Below, piece by piece: positions 1 through 6,760 of a stretch of 9,855 nt of DNA. Within the stretch, counting starts at the first letter, position 1, and every line of letters starts with the position of its first letter. A program made the translations under genes and the position numbers. Below the pieces are notes generated by a model. The model was not told the DNA's origin and ran no database searches. It saw only the letters and a list, made by a program, of their open reading frames with translations. This DNA is from Kiritimatiellia bacterium. GTDB lineage: Bacteria > Verrucomicrobiota > Kiritimatiellia > RFP12 > UBA1067. The stretch is taken from positions 1 to 9,855 of the forward strand of contig JAFUDL010000041.1 of NCBI GenBank assembly GCA_017459225.1. Direction: 5' to 3'.

Positions 1-175
1 GAAGGGCGGGCGCTTCCGCATCGTCGATCCACGGGTAGGGTCACGCGTCCCACGTGATCGGGTCTTTCCGCCGCCGCCCGGCTGGACGCGCGGCCGTACG
101 CGCAACAGCGGCGAGGCGACGCTTGAGCGCGACTTCAAGCCGGGCGAGCACATTGTCATCGAGGTGCCGGTTTGA
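1..175 (+). CDS. C-terminal end of an unrecognised protein (5' partial)
   Basis: The frame starting at base 2 is open from the window edge to a TGA at 173-175, giving 57 residues. The segment is rich in Arg and Pro, with a PPPP run, and finishes with FKPGEHIVIEVPV, which looks like the last beta-strand of a beta-rich domain. I do not recognise the family. The reading is supported by the natural-looking C-terminus and by the stop lying exactly at the next promoter, but the fragment is short and its upstream context is missing. If real, it precedes the arabinose operon on the same strand, so a role in carbohydrate use is possible but only by association. Confidence 0.5.
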   Translation, partial: KGGRFRIVDPRVGSRVPRDRVFPPPPGWTRGRTRNSGEATLERDFKPGEHIVIEVPV

Positions 176-181
176 TATAAT
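153..181 (+). promoter_or_regulatory. Sigma-70-type promoter of the kinase-araD operon
   Basis: TTGTCA (153-158, five of six matches to TTGACA) is followed by a 17-bp spacer and a perfect TATAAT (176-181). The -10 is also extended (TGA immediately before it), and this TGA is the stop codon of the preceding gene, so the -35 and spacer lie inside that coding sequence. Transcription should begin near 188, leaving a leader of about 22 nt with an AAAGG ribosome binding site (199-203) six bases before the ATG. No operator-like inverted repeat is visible next to it. Confidence 0.75.
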
Positions 182-209
182 TGACATCTAACAGGAAGAA
201 AGGCTATTC

Positions 210-1709
210 ATGAAATACCTTGGCATTGAATTCGGATCGACGCGCGTGAAGGCGGTGGTGGTGGACGATACGTTCCGCACCGTCGCCTCGGGCTCGCACA
301 CCTGGGAGAACAAGTTCGAGGGAGGATTCTGGACGTATTCGCTCGAAGATGTCGTTGACGCTCTGCAGCGCGCATTTGCCGCGGCTGCGGCCGACTTTGC
401 GGCAAAGACGGGCTCTGCGCTTTCGTCCGTTGACGCCATCGGCATCTCCGGCATGATGCACGGCTATCTTCCATTCGACTCCGAATGGAACCTGCTCGCA
501 CCGTTCCGCACATGGCGCAACACCACCACGGCCCAGGCGGCCGCCGAGCTTTCGCGCCTTCTCGACTTCAACATCCCGCAGCGCTGGAGCATAGCCCACT
601 ACCACCAGGCGCGCCTCAACGGCGAAGCCCATGTGCCCGGCGTGGCGCATCTCACCACGCTCGCAGGCTGGGTTCACTGGCGGCTAACGGGCGTCAACGC
701 GCTCGGCGTGGGCGAGGCATCGGGAATGTTCCCCGTCGACGCCTCGGGCGGGTGGGACTCGTCTCGCCTCGCGAAGTACCGCGAAGCATACGGCGTCGAT
801 CTCGTCGCGCTTCTCCCTGACGTTCTTCCCGCCGGCGCCTGCGCTGGGCGCCTCACCGAAGATGGCGCGCGACTCATCGATCCCACCGGCACGCTGAAGC
901 CCGGCGCGCTCATGGCACCGCCCGAAGGCGATGCCGGCACCGGAATGGTGGCCACTAACGCCGTGGCCGCACGCACCGGCAACATCTCGGCGGGAACGAG
1001 CGTCTTCGCGATGGTCGTTCTCGAGAAGCCGCTCGCAAGCGCGTATCCGGAGATCGACATGGTCACCACGCCTTCGGGGCTTCCCGTGGCGATGGTGCAC
1101 TGCAACAACTGCACGAGCGACCTCAACGCGTGGGTGGGCCTCTTGGGCGGCGACTTCGACGCACTCTTCCGCGAGTCGCTCACCGCGGCGCCCGACGCGG
1201 GCGGCGTGGTGATGGTGCCGTTCGTGAGCGGCGAGCCGGTGGCGGGCGTCGAGACGGGCGCGCCGCTTGTGGCGCGCACGCCGGGAGCGGAGTTCACACG
1301 CGCGAACTTCATGCGTGCGGCCATCTACTCCGCGTTTGCAACGCTCAAGATGGGCATGGACATCCTTGCGCGCGAAAAGTGCGCGCTCGACTCGCTAACC
1401 GCGCACGGCGGCATCTTCACGACGCCCGGCGTGGCGCAGCAGTATCTCGCCGATGCGCTTGAGACGTCGGTCACATGCCTTGAGACGGCCGGCGAGGGAG
1501 GCCCGTGGGGAATGGCGGTTCTCGCGGCGTACGCCGCCGCGCAGGGCGGCGAAGGCGCGCTTGAGGAGTTTCTCGCCAAGCGCGTGTTCAAGGACGCGAA
1601 GGGCGTTGCGTGCGCGCCGGCCGAGAAGGGCGTTGCAGGATTCAAGGCGTACATGGAGCGCTTTGCCAAGGCGCTTGAGGCGGAGAAGGCGATATGCTCG
1701 ATGAACTGA
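210..1709 (+). CDS. FGGY-family carbohydrate kinase, probable L-ribulokinase
   Basis: This cytoplasmic kinase of 499 residues is predicted to phosphorylate a ketopentose with ATP. The N-terminal FGGY domain begins with GIEFGSTRVKAVVVDD (phosphate-binding loop, residues 5-20) and carries a substrate-site motif SGMMHG (80-85) and WRN (102-104). The C-terminal domain has GDAGTG with the expected catalytic Asp at 241, SAGTS (260-264) and AHGG (398-401), which corresponds to the adenosine-binding region of the family. By sequence it resembles the xylulokinase branch more than enterobacterial AraB. The downstream araD, overlapping by 16 nt, argues that the substrate is L-ribulose; xylulose is the main alternative. 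Start chosen at ATG 210 because of the AAAGG site and the motif directly after it. Family is certain; substrate is inferred. Confidence 0.9.
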   Translation: MKYLGIEFGSTRVKAVVVDDTFRTVASGSHTWENKFEGGFWTYSLEDVVDALQRAFAAAAADFAAKTGSALSSVDAIGISGMMHGYLPFDSEWNLLAPFRTWRNTTTAQAAAELSRLLDFNIPQRWSIAHYHQARLNGEAHVPGVAHLTTLAGWVHWRLTGVNALGVGEASGMFPVDASGGWDSSRLAKYREAYGVDLVALLPDVLPAGACAGRLTEDGARLIDPTGTLKPGALMAPPEGDAGTGMVATNAVAARTGNISAGTSVFAMVVLEKPLASAYPEIDMVTTPSGLPVAMVHCNNCTSDLNAWVGLLGGDFDALFRESLTAAPDAGGVVMVPFVSGEPVAGVETGAPLVARTPGAEFTRANFMRAAIYSAFATLKMGMDILAREKCALDSLTAHGGIFTTPGVAQQYLADALETSVTCLETAGEGGPWGMAVLAAYAAAQGGEGALEEFLAKRVFKDAKGVACAPAEKGVAGFKAYMERFAKALEAEKAICSMN

Positions 1710-2395
1710 AGAGAAAAGTCTATCGTGCCAACATGCGCCTCGTCGAAGAGGGGCTTGTGGTGCTCACATGGGGGAATGTCTCCGAACGCGATCCCGAGAC
1801 CGGCTTCTTCGTGATAAAGCCGTCGGGCGTGCCGTACGCATTGCTGAAGCCGCGCGACATGGTGGTGGTGAACATGGAGGGCCACAAGGTGGAGGGCGAA
1901 TGTCGGCCTTCGTCCGACACGCCCACGCATCTCGCCATCTACCGCGCCTTCGGCAACGTGGGGGGCGTGGTGCACACTCATTCGATCGAGGCGGTCGCAT
2001 GGGCGCAGGCAGGGCGAGAGATTCCGTGCTACGGCACAACGCATGCGGACCAGTTCCACGGCCCTGTGCCGATCACGCGCGCTCTCACCGAGGACGAGGT
2101 GAAGAGTGCGTACGAGCTGAACACGGGCAAGGTGATAGTTGAGCGCTTCGAGGGAAGCGATCCGCTGGAGCGTCCCGGCGCGCTCGTGCCGGGACATGGA
2201 CCCTTCACGTGGGGCGCGGATGCCTTTAAGGCCGTTGACAACGCCGTGGCCCTCGAGGCGATGGCGCGCATGGCGCGCCTCACCGAGCAGATCTCCACGC
2301 TCGGGCGCGAGAGCGTTCCCAGGCTTCCCGGCTACGTGGCCGAGAAGCACTACTCGCGCAAGCATGGTCCCAACGCATACTACGGGCAGAAATGA
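1694..2395 (+). CDS. araD: L-ribulose-5-phosphate 4-epimerase
   Basis: The 233-residue protein is a class II aldolase/epimerase that converts L-ribulose 5-phosphate to D-xylulose 5-phosphate, feeding the pentose phosphate pathway. It aligns by eye with E. coli AraD over its whole length: LTWGNVS near the N-terminus, SSDTPTH, the zinc-binding HTH (His94 and His96), THAD with catalytic Asp119, the third zinc ligand His168 in GHGPF, and the C-terminal KHYSRKHGPNAYYGQK, whose Tyr230 matches the catalytic Tyr229 of E. coli. All key residues are present, so it should be active. The ATG lies inside the end of the kinase gene after a GGAGAAGG-like site, and the stop overlaps the next start as ATGA, so translation is probably coupled on both sides. 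Confidence 0.95.
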   Translation: MLDELKRKVYRANMRLVEEGLVVLTWGNVSERDPETGFFVIKPSGVPYALLKPRDMVVVNMEGHKVEGECRPSSDTPTHLAIYRAFGNVGGVVHTHSIEAVAWAQAGREIPCYGTTHADQFHGPVPITRALTEDEVKSAYELNTGKVIVERFEGSDPLERPGALVPGHGPFTWGADAFKAVDNAVALEAMARMARLTEQISTLGRESVPRLPGYVAEKHYSRKHGPNAYYGQK

Positions 2396-3279
2396 AAGGC
2401 CGCTCCGAAAATCGTCTGCGGGGTGTAAGGATTCTCTACGAGGATCCGCAGATATTCGTCATCGAGAAGGCCGCGGGCGTTCTCTCGCAGGCGCTGCGCA
2501 ATGTGGACGAGAACAGCGTGGAGGCGACGCTTGGCGACTATGTGCGCAAGGGGCAGTGGAAGAGCTCGCGTCGCGTGTATCTCGTTCATCGTCTCGACCG
2601 CGACACAAGCGGCGTGATGGTGGTGGCGAAGACCGAGGCCGTTCAGCAGTGGTTCCGCGAGCACTGGAACGAGGTGACGACGAAGGTGTACCTCGCGCGC
2701 GTTGCGGGAGCGCTCGACGCGGAGAGGGGCGTATTCGAAAGCTACCTCGCCGAGGACGAGAAGTTCTTCGTGAGAAGTGTGAGGGACGGCCATTCGGGCA
2801 AGTTCGCGCGCACGGTGTGGCGTGTGGTGGAGCCGCCAGCGGGCGAGCCGCCGTCGACGCTTGTGGAAGTGCTGCTCAAGAGCGGCCGCAAACACCAGAT
2901 ACGCGTGCACTTCGCGGAGGCGGGGCATCCCGTGCTGGGCGACGCGAAGTATGGTCCGAAGCCGCCAACGCCTCCGCCGCGCGCGAAGGGCGCGCCTGAG
3001 GCGAGGCGCCGCAGGCCAGCGCCGCCTCCGCCATTGTGCCTGCATGCCTGGAAGCTCTCGTTCGAGCATCCCGCCACGCACAAGACGCTTTCGTTCGAGG
3101 CAGCTCCGCCAAGCTGGGCGAAACAGGTAGGGCGGGCAGTTCCCTGCCCGCCGCTAACGGGCAAGACGCCTGTTCCTCCAGTTCAAACGGGCAAGATGCC
3201 CGTTCCCAAAGTGGTTTTCAAACAGCAAAGGCCGAAGGGCCGCAAGCAAAAGGAGAAAAGAAATGACAAACGCAGTTGA
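2392..3279 (+). CDS. RluA-family RNA pseudouridine synthase with repeat-derived tail
   Basis: The enzyme isomerises uridine to pseudouridine in structured RNA, probably rRNA or tRNA. Visible landmarks are the entry strand ILYEDPQIFVIEKAAGVLS (14-32), the active-site motif HRLDRDTSG with catalytic Asp69, and GRKHQIRVHF (165-174) followed by GHPVLGDAKYG. No S4 domain is visible. A Pro/Arg-rich insert occupies about residues 189-215 just before LCLHAWKLSFEHP. The family usually ends soon after that block; here about 50 extra residues (246-295) follow, made of two palindromic DNA repeats read as VGRAVPCPP and TGKTPVPP/TGKMPVP plus a Lys/Arg-rich end. The exact RNA target cannot be told. The ATG overlaps the araD stop (ATGA), and the gene's last 17 nt overlap the next gene. 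Confidence 0.92.
   Translation: MKGRSENRLRGVRILYEDPQIFVIEKAAGVLSQALRNVDENSVEATLGDYVRKGQWKSSRRVYLVHRLDRDTSGVMVVAKTEAVQQWFREHWNEVTTKVYLARVAGALDAERGVFESYLAEDEKFFVRSVRDGHSGKFARTVWRVVEPPAGEPPSTLVEVLLKSGRKHQIRVHFAEAGHPVLGDAKYGPKPPTPPPRAKGAPEARRRRPAPPPPLCLHAWKLSFEHPATHKTLSFEAAPPSWAKQVGRAVPCPPLTGKTPVPPVQTGKMPVPKVVFKQQRPKGRKQKEKRNDKRS
3131..3152. repeat. GC-rich palindromic repeat inside the synthase gene
   Basis: Two perfect 9-bp arms, GGCGGGCAG and CTGCCCGCC, flank a TTCC loop. The element lies in the extra C-terminal tail of the pseudouridine synthase and is read in frame as part of GRAVPCPP. Its design (9-bp arms, 4-nt loop) matches the palindromes at 6814-6835 and 6855-6876 in this window, although the arm sequence differs, so it may belong to the same broad class of dispersed element. 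Confidence 0.8.
3156..3204. repeat. Two copies of a GGGCAAGA-type palindromic repeat
   Basis: Copy 2 (3186-3204) has perfect 8-bp arms AACGGGCA and TGCCCGTT around AGA. Copy 1 (3156-3174) has the same left arm but a degenerate right arm, CGCCTGTT, which leaves one G-T wobble and one mismatch. The copies start 30 bp apart, so both are read in the same frame, giving TGKTPVP and TGKMPVP at the end of the pseudouridine synthase. I associate this repeat with verrucomicrobial and related genomes; that is recall, not a search. Confidence 0.8.
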
Positions 3280-4210
3280 AACTGTGACAAACGTGGCCGC
3301 GCAGGTGTCCACGCAGGTGACGAACGTGGCGGCGCAGGTGACGTCCCAGGTGGCGGACTCGCTGGGAGAGCAGGTCGCCCAGGGCAAGGAGGTGGTGCAG
3401 CAGGGGATGTCGTGGCTTGCGCAGAACGGAATCAAGTGCGCCACGAACATGCTGATGGCCGCGGCGATACTGATCGTGGGCGGCATCGTGGTGAGACTGC
3501 TCGTGAAGGCGATTGACAAGGCTCTTGGCAAGTCGAAGCGCGTGGACGCTCTGCTGCGCACGTTCCTGTGCAGCGTCGCGTCGAAGACGGGCTGGGCGAT
3601 ACTATGCGTGATCGCGCTGGGGCGCATCGGCGTGGACGTGGGGCCGCTTGTGGCGAGCCTCGGCGTGACGGGCGTGGTACTGGGCTTCGCGTTCAAGGAG
3701 TCGCTTGGCAGCCTCGCGGCGGGCCTGATGATCGCCCTCAACCATCCCTTCAAGGTGGGCGACTACGTGGTGATCGGCGGGGCCGAGGGCTCGGTCACGG
3801 AGCTGAACATGATGGCGACCGTGCTGGCGACGGCAGACAACAAGAAGATCACGGTGCCCAACAGCGCCGTGTGGGGCGGCGCGATCACGAACTTCAGCGC
3901 GCTAGGAAGGCGGCGCGTGGACCTCGTGGTGGGCGTGGCGTACGGAACCGACCTCGCGAAGGCCGTGGGCGTGGCCCTGGAGGCGCTGCGCAAGGTACCG
4001 GGCGTGCTGACGGATCCTGCGCCCGCGGTGGCGGTTGGAGGGCTCGGCGGCTCTGAGGTGAAGATCAACGTGCGCCCGTGGTCCAGCTGCGACGACTACT
4101 GGAGCGTCTATTCTGCGGCCTACGTGGCGGTGGTGGAGGCGTATGCGGCGGCGGGCATAGAGATTCCGTTTCCGCAGCTCGACGTGCGCATGAAGACTTC
4201 AAATGCCTGA
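3263..4210 (+). CDS. mscS: MscS-family mechanosensitive ion channel
   Basis: This inner-membrane channel of 315 residues opens under membrane tension and releases solutes after osmotic downshock. Three hydrophobic segments are visible at about 62-82, 102-123 and 127-158. The third carries the small-residue-rich pore helix ending in FKESLGSLAAGLMIAL, followed by NHPFKVGDYV and the beta-domain signature ATADNKKITVPNS (189-201). The C-terminal vestibule ends with AAGIEIPFPQLDV, as in E. coli MscS, which is 286 residues. The extra length is an N-terminal region with two 11-residue repeats (8-18 and 19-29), probably helical and outside the pore. AGGAG (3251-3255) seven bases before the ATG supports the start, although the start lies within the preceding gene. 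It is the last gene of the operon, and only 4 bp separate it from a convergent gene. Confidence 0.93.
   Translation: MTNAVETVTNVAAQVSTQVTNVAAQVTSQVADSLGEQVAQGKEVVQQGMSWLAQNGIKCATNMLMAAAILIVGGIVVRLLVKAIDKALGKSKRVDALLRTFLCSVASKTGWAILCVIALGRIGVDVGPLVASLGVTGVVLGFAFKESLGSLAAGLMIALNHPFKVGDYVVIGGAEGSVTELNMMATVLATADNKKITVPNSAVWGGAITNFSALGRRRVDLVVGVAYGTDLAKAVGVALEALRKVPGVLTDPAPAVAVGGLGGSEVKINVRPWSSCDDYWSVYSAAYVAVVEAYAAAGIEIPFPQLDVRMKTSNA
3284..3349 (+). repeat. 33-bp tandem duplication in the channel's N-terminus
   Basis: Two adjacent 33-bp units (3284-3316 and 3317-3349) encode VTNVAAQVSTQ and VTNVAAQVTSQ. Most base differences fall in third codon positions or in the last three codons. The 11-residue period with hydrophobic V/A positions fits an amphipathic helix or coiled coil ahead of the first membrane segment. 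Confidence 0.8.
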
Positions 4211-4214
4211 TGCG

Positions 4215-6659
4215 CTAGTTGGCGGCGGCCTGGCGGAACTCGACGCGTCTCAGGAAGCGTATCTGCAGATACGTGAATCCTATCAGCGCCACTCCGAGGA
4301 ACCATGCCATCGTGGTGGCGGTTGAGAAGCGCAGGTTGTTGTAAGCCTCTTTCCAGATGGCTAGCGACAGCACGTTCGTGGCGTCGCCGGGTCCGCCGAA
4401 GGTGAGAAGGAAGATAGAGCCCATTCCCTGGAATGCGGCGATGAAGGCGCCCACGAAGTTGATCACCATGAGCGGCGCGAGCTGCGGCAGCGTGACGTGG
4501 CGGAAGCGTCCGAATATGCCCGCGCCGTCGATGGCCGCGGCCTCGTAGTAGTCTGGCGGGAGGCTGTGGAGCGCGGCCACGTAGATGAGCGACGCCATGC
4601 CCGCTCCTGCCCACACGCCCGGAAGAATGCAGCACGTCATCGCCCATGCGGGATCCTGCAGCCATGCGTGGCGCGCGATTCCAAGATGTGCGAGCGCCTG
4701 GTTGAGGAGTCCGTTCTCCGTGGGATCGAACATCATCTTCCACATGAGCGTCACCACAAGGGCGCTTGTGAGATGCGGAAGAAAATAAACGGTGCGGAAG
4801 AACACCTTGCCGCGCGGGATCTCGCTCAGGAGAAGGGCGAGGAGAATGGGCGTAGTGAAGCCGAGGACGAGCGTTATGCCCACATACTCGAGCGTGCGCG
4901 CCCATGCCTTCCAGAATCCCGGCGACGTGGCGACGCGGATGAAGTTGTCCAGCCCCTCCCACGACGCCGAGCCCACGATGCGGTAGTCCTGAAACGCCAT
5001 CATCGCGCCGCGTATGAGCGGCCAGTAGCTCCATAGCGCAATCGAGATGATCGCTGGCGCGAGGAAGAGCCAGGGATGGAGCGTGGTTCGTGGTTCGTGG
5101 CTCGTGGTTCGTGGCTCGGGGTTCGTGGATTGGGAGTTGCGGTGTTTGGCGGCAATGAGCCAGATGCAGACCAACGCGCAGATGGCCAGCACGCCGAGGA
5201 TCACTCGGGCGAGAGGGCGCTTTGCGTCGATGTCGCGCTTGTCGGCCTGGAACATCAGACCGCGGTTGGCGTCCTCGGTGATCGACTTGAGCGCGGCGGC
5301 GCAGTCGAGGTCCTTGCCAGCGTCGCTCAGCAGAATTCCGAGAAACCTTCGGCTCACGAGATCGCTCGCGGCCTGCCAGAAGCCCATGTACGGCTCGGTG
5401 ACTGCCTTGATGCGTCCTGCCGAGAGGTCGGCGTACATCTGGCGGATGCCGGGCGGCACTTCGGCGAGATGTTCGTTGAAGCCGAGGCGCTCGAGGTCTG
5501 CGGGCAGGCACCAGCGGGCGCGTCCCTCCGCCACGTTCTTGCGCACGGTCTCGTCATAGACGGCCTTCGAGGCGAGCTCGTTCACGCAGGCCCATACGGC
5601 GTCGCGTTCGGCCTTGGGACGGCGCGCCACGCCTTCGGTCATGGCGTAGAAGTGCTTGTGAGCCTGAAGGACTGGCAGGCACTTCTCGTCTGCCGCCGGA
5701 AAGGGCATGAGGCCGATCTGGTCGGCGGGGAAGTTGAGGTTCTCGGTGAGGTATGCAACGAGGTCTTCGCCGCCGAACACACACGCGATCTCGCCCTGCA
5801 CGAAGAGGTCAGCAACTTCGTTCGAGAGCGAGAGCTCCGGCAGCGTGCGCACCACGCCGCGCGCGATGAGTCCCTTGAGGAACTCGGCCGCGCGCAGGCA
5901 TTCAGGCGAGTCGAAGCAGGCCTCCCACTTCTCGCCGCTGCGGCGGATCACGTCGCCGCCTGCCGCGCCCACCCAGGGGAGGAAGCCCCATGGACGATTC
6001 TCGATGCCGAGCGCGCGCTGGCCGCGCTGCACGGTTGCGCCGGGTATCACCTTGTCGCGGTATGTGAGGCGCTCGCACCATGCGGTGAAGTCGTTCCATG
6101 TGCGCGGCGGCGCTTCGGGGTCGAGTGCGGCAGCCTTCACGAGGTCCTTGCGGTAGATGAGGCCGTAGTAGGCGAAGCCGGGCGTGGGAACGGCATACAC
6201 TTTGCCGTTCTTGGTGGCGACGTCGCGCCAAAGAGGGGGCACGTCCTTCCAGCCGGACCACTTTGCCTCGGCGTCTGATAGTCTGCCGTCGCCATCGGCG
6301 TCTTCGCCGAGCCACTCGTTGAGCGGATGGCAGAAGCCCTCGTCGATGTCGTGGCGCAGAATGTGGAACCAGGCCTTGTACACGTCGGGCGCGGTGTTGC
6401 CGGCGAGGGCGAGCATGAAGGTGGCGCGTCCGCCAGCGCCTGGCAGAGTGAGGCCGCCCCACTGCAGCGGACGTATCTCTGGATGCGCGGCCGTGAAGCG
6501 CAGTATCTGCTTCGTCGACGGGTCTTCCGGATGGTCGGGACGATAGCACATCAAAAAAGTGACGTCCACCGGCTTCGCCGCGGCGCACATGTACCCGAGC
6601 ATCGTCGCTGCGATGCCCACTGCCAATCTGTTGAAGCGTTTTCCTGTTTCTGCCGCCAT
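4215..6659 (-). CDS. Fused sugar-binding protein and MalF-type ABC permease
   Basis: The 814-residue protein joins two normally separate parts of a CUT1-type sugar importer. Residues 1-28 look like a signal peptide (Lys/Arg, hydrophobic stretch, AAA). Residues about 30-480 resemble family 1 extracellular solute-binding proteins (KVYAVPTPGFAYYGLIYRKD; FVQGEIACVFGGE). Inside this domain, 120-131 is a complete EF-hand loop (DADGDGRLSDAE). A membrane segment (484-504) would anchor the domain outside the cytoplasm. A repeat-derived linker (about 513-528) leads to the permease (529-814) with six hydrophobic segments and the EAA loop EAAAIDGAGIFGRFRHVTLPQL (706-727), which docks with an ATPase. The substrate is unknown; the neighbouring arabinose genes suggest a plant-type sugar. 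The second permease and the ATPase are absent from the window. The start is set by the ATG beside a strong -10 and by the signal peptide; there is no ribosome binding site. Confidence 0.9.
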   Translation of the reverse strand: MAAETGKRFNRLAVGIAATMLGYMCAAAKPVDVTFLMCYRPDHPEDPSTKQILRFTAAHPEIRPLQWGGLTLPGAGGRATFMLALAGNTAPDVYKAWFHILRHDIDEGFCHPLNEWLGEDADGDGRLSDAEAKWSGWKDVPPLWRDVATKNGKVYAVPTPGFAYYGLIYRKDLVKAAALDPEAPPRTWNDFTAWCERLTYRDKVIPGATVQRGQRALGIENRPWGFLPWVGAAGGDVIRRSGEKWEACFDSPECLRAAEFLKGLIARGVVRTLPELSLSNEVADLFVQGEIACVFGGEDLVAYLTENLNFPADQIGLMPFPAADEKCLPVLQAHKHFYAMTEGVARRPKAERDAVWACVNELASKAVYDETVRKNVAEGRARWCLPADLERLGFNEHLAEVPPGIRQMYADLSAGRIKAVTEPYMGFWQAASDLVSRRFLGILLSDAGKDLDCAAALKSITEDANRGLMFQADKRDIDAKRPLARVILGVLAICALVCIWLIAAKHRNSQSTNPEPRTTSHEPRTTLHPWLFLAPAIISIALWSYWPLIRGAMMAFQDYRIVGSASWEGLDNFIRVATSPGFWKAWARTLEYVGITLVLGFTTPILLALLLSEIPRGKVFFRTVYFLPHLTSALVVTLMWKMMFDPTENGLLNQALAHLGIARHAWLQDPAWAMTCCILPGVWAGAGMASLIYVAALHSLPPDYYEAAAIDGAGIFGRFRHVTLPQLAPLMVINFVGAFIAAFQGMGSIFLLTFGGPGDATNVLSLAIWKEAYNNLRFSTATTMAWFLGVALIGFTYLQIRFLRRVEFRQAAAN
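5085..5133. repeat. 7-bp tandem repeat in the transporter linker
   Basis: Seven heptamer units of GGTTCGT type lie head to tail on the + strand (GGTTCGT, GGTTCGT, GGCTCGT, GGTTCGT, GGCTCGG, GGTTCGT, GGATTGG). On the coding (-) strand they read as NPEPRTT-SHEPRTT-LH, a 7-residue period made by three heptamers. The tract sits exactly between the membrane anchor and the permease domain, where added residues would be tolerated. Confidence 0.85.
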
Positions 6660-6665
6660 GAGAAA

Positions 6666-6674
6666 AGTATATCA
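6666..6674 (-). promoter_or_regulatory. Extended -10 promoter of the transporter gene
   Basis: On the - strand the sequence is TGATATACT: TATACT at 6671-6666 with the TGn extension before it. Six bases (TTTCTC) separate the -10 from the ATG at 6659, so transcription should start at or next to the A of the ATG and the mRNA is probably leaderless. The best -35 at 17-bp spacing (TCGTTA) is poor, consistent with an extended -10 promoter. Confidence 0.65.
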
Positions 6675-6675
6675 C

Positions 6676-6696
6676 AATCGTGACGGATTAACGATT
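6676..6696. promoter_or_regulatory. Possible operator: AATCGT-N9-ACGATT inverted repeat
   Basis: Perfect 6-bp arms AATCGT (6676-6681) and ACGATT (6691-6696) flank nine bases. The element occupies the space between the -10 and the -35 position of the transporter promoter, where a bound dimeric repressor would block RNA polymerase. No regulator gene is in the window, and the arms are short enough to occur by chance. Confidence 0.35.
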
Positions 6697-6760
6697 CATA
6701 TTTCGCCCCCACGATGCAGGGCGACTACTGGGCGGGCGTTTCATGTGGCGGTCGCGCGAG

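Noticed and set aside
181..209. A second promoter starting with TTGACA at 181
   Set aside because: No acceptable -10 lies at normal spacing; the candidate hexamers overlap the ribosome site and start codon of the kinase.
1325..2365. 346-codon open frame on the - strand
   Set aside because: It lies opposite the kinase and araD genes, whose motifs are unmistakable, and its translation is low-complexity His/Arg-rich; it is open only because of high GC.
4205..4220. Bidirectional terminator between the convergent genes
   Set aside because: The gap is 4 bp and no strong stem followed by a T-run is visible on either strand around it.
4120..5511. 463-codon open frame on the - strand
   Set aside because: It overlaps the transporter gene in another frame and runs into the channel gene; the composition is Arg/His/Pro-rich as expected for an out-of-frame reading.
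5076..6278. 400-codon open frame on the + strand
   Set aside because: It is antisense to the transporter gene, which has coherent domains; the + strand product has no recognisable motif.
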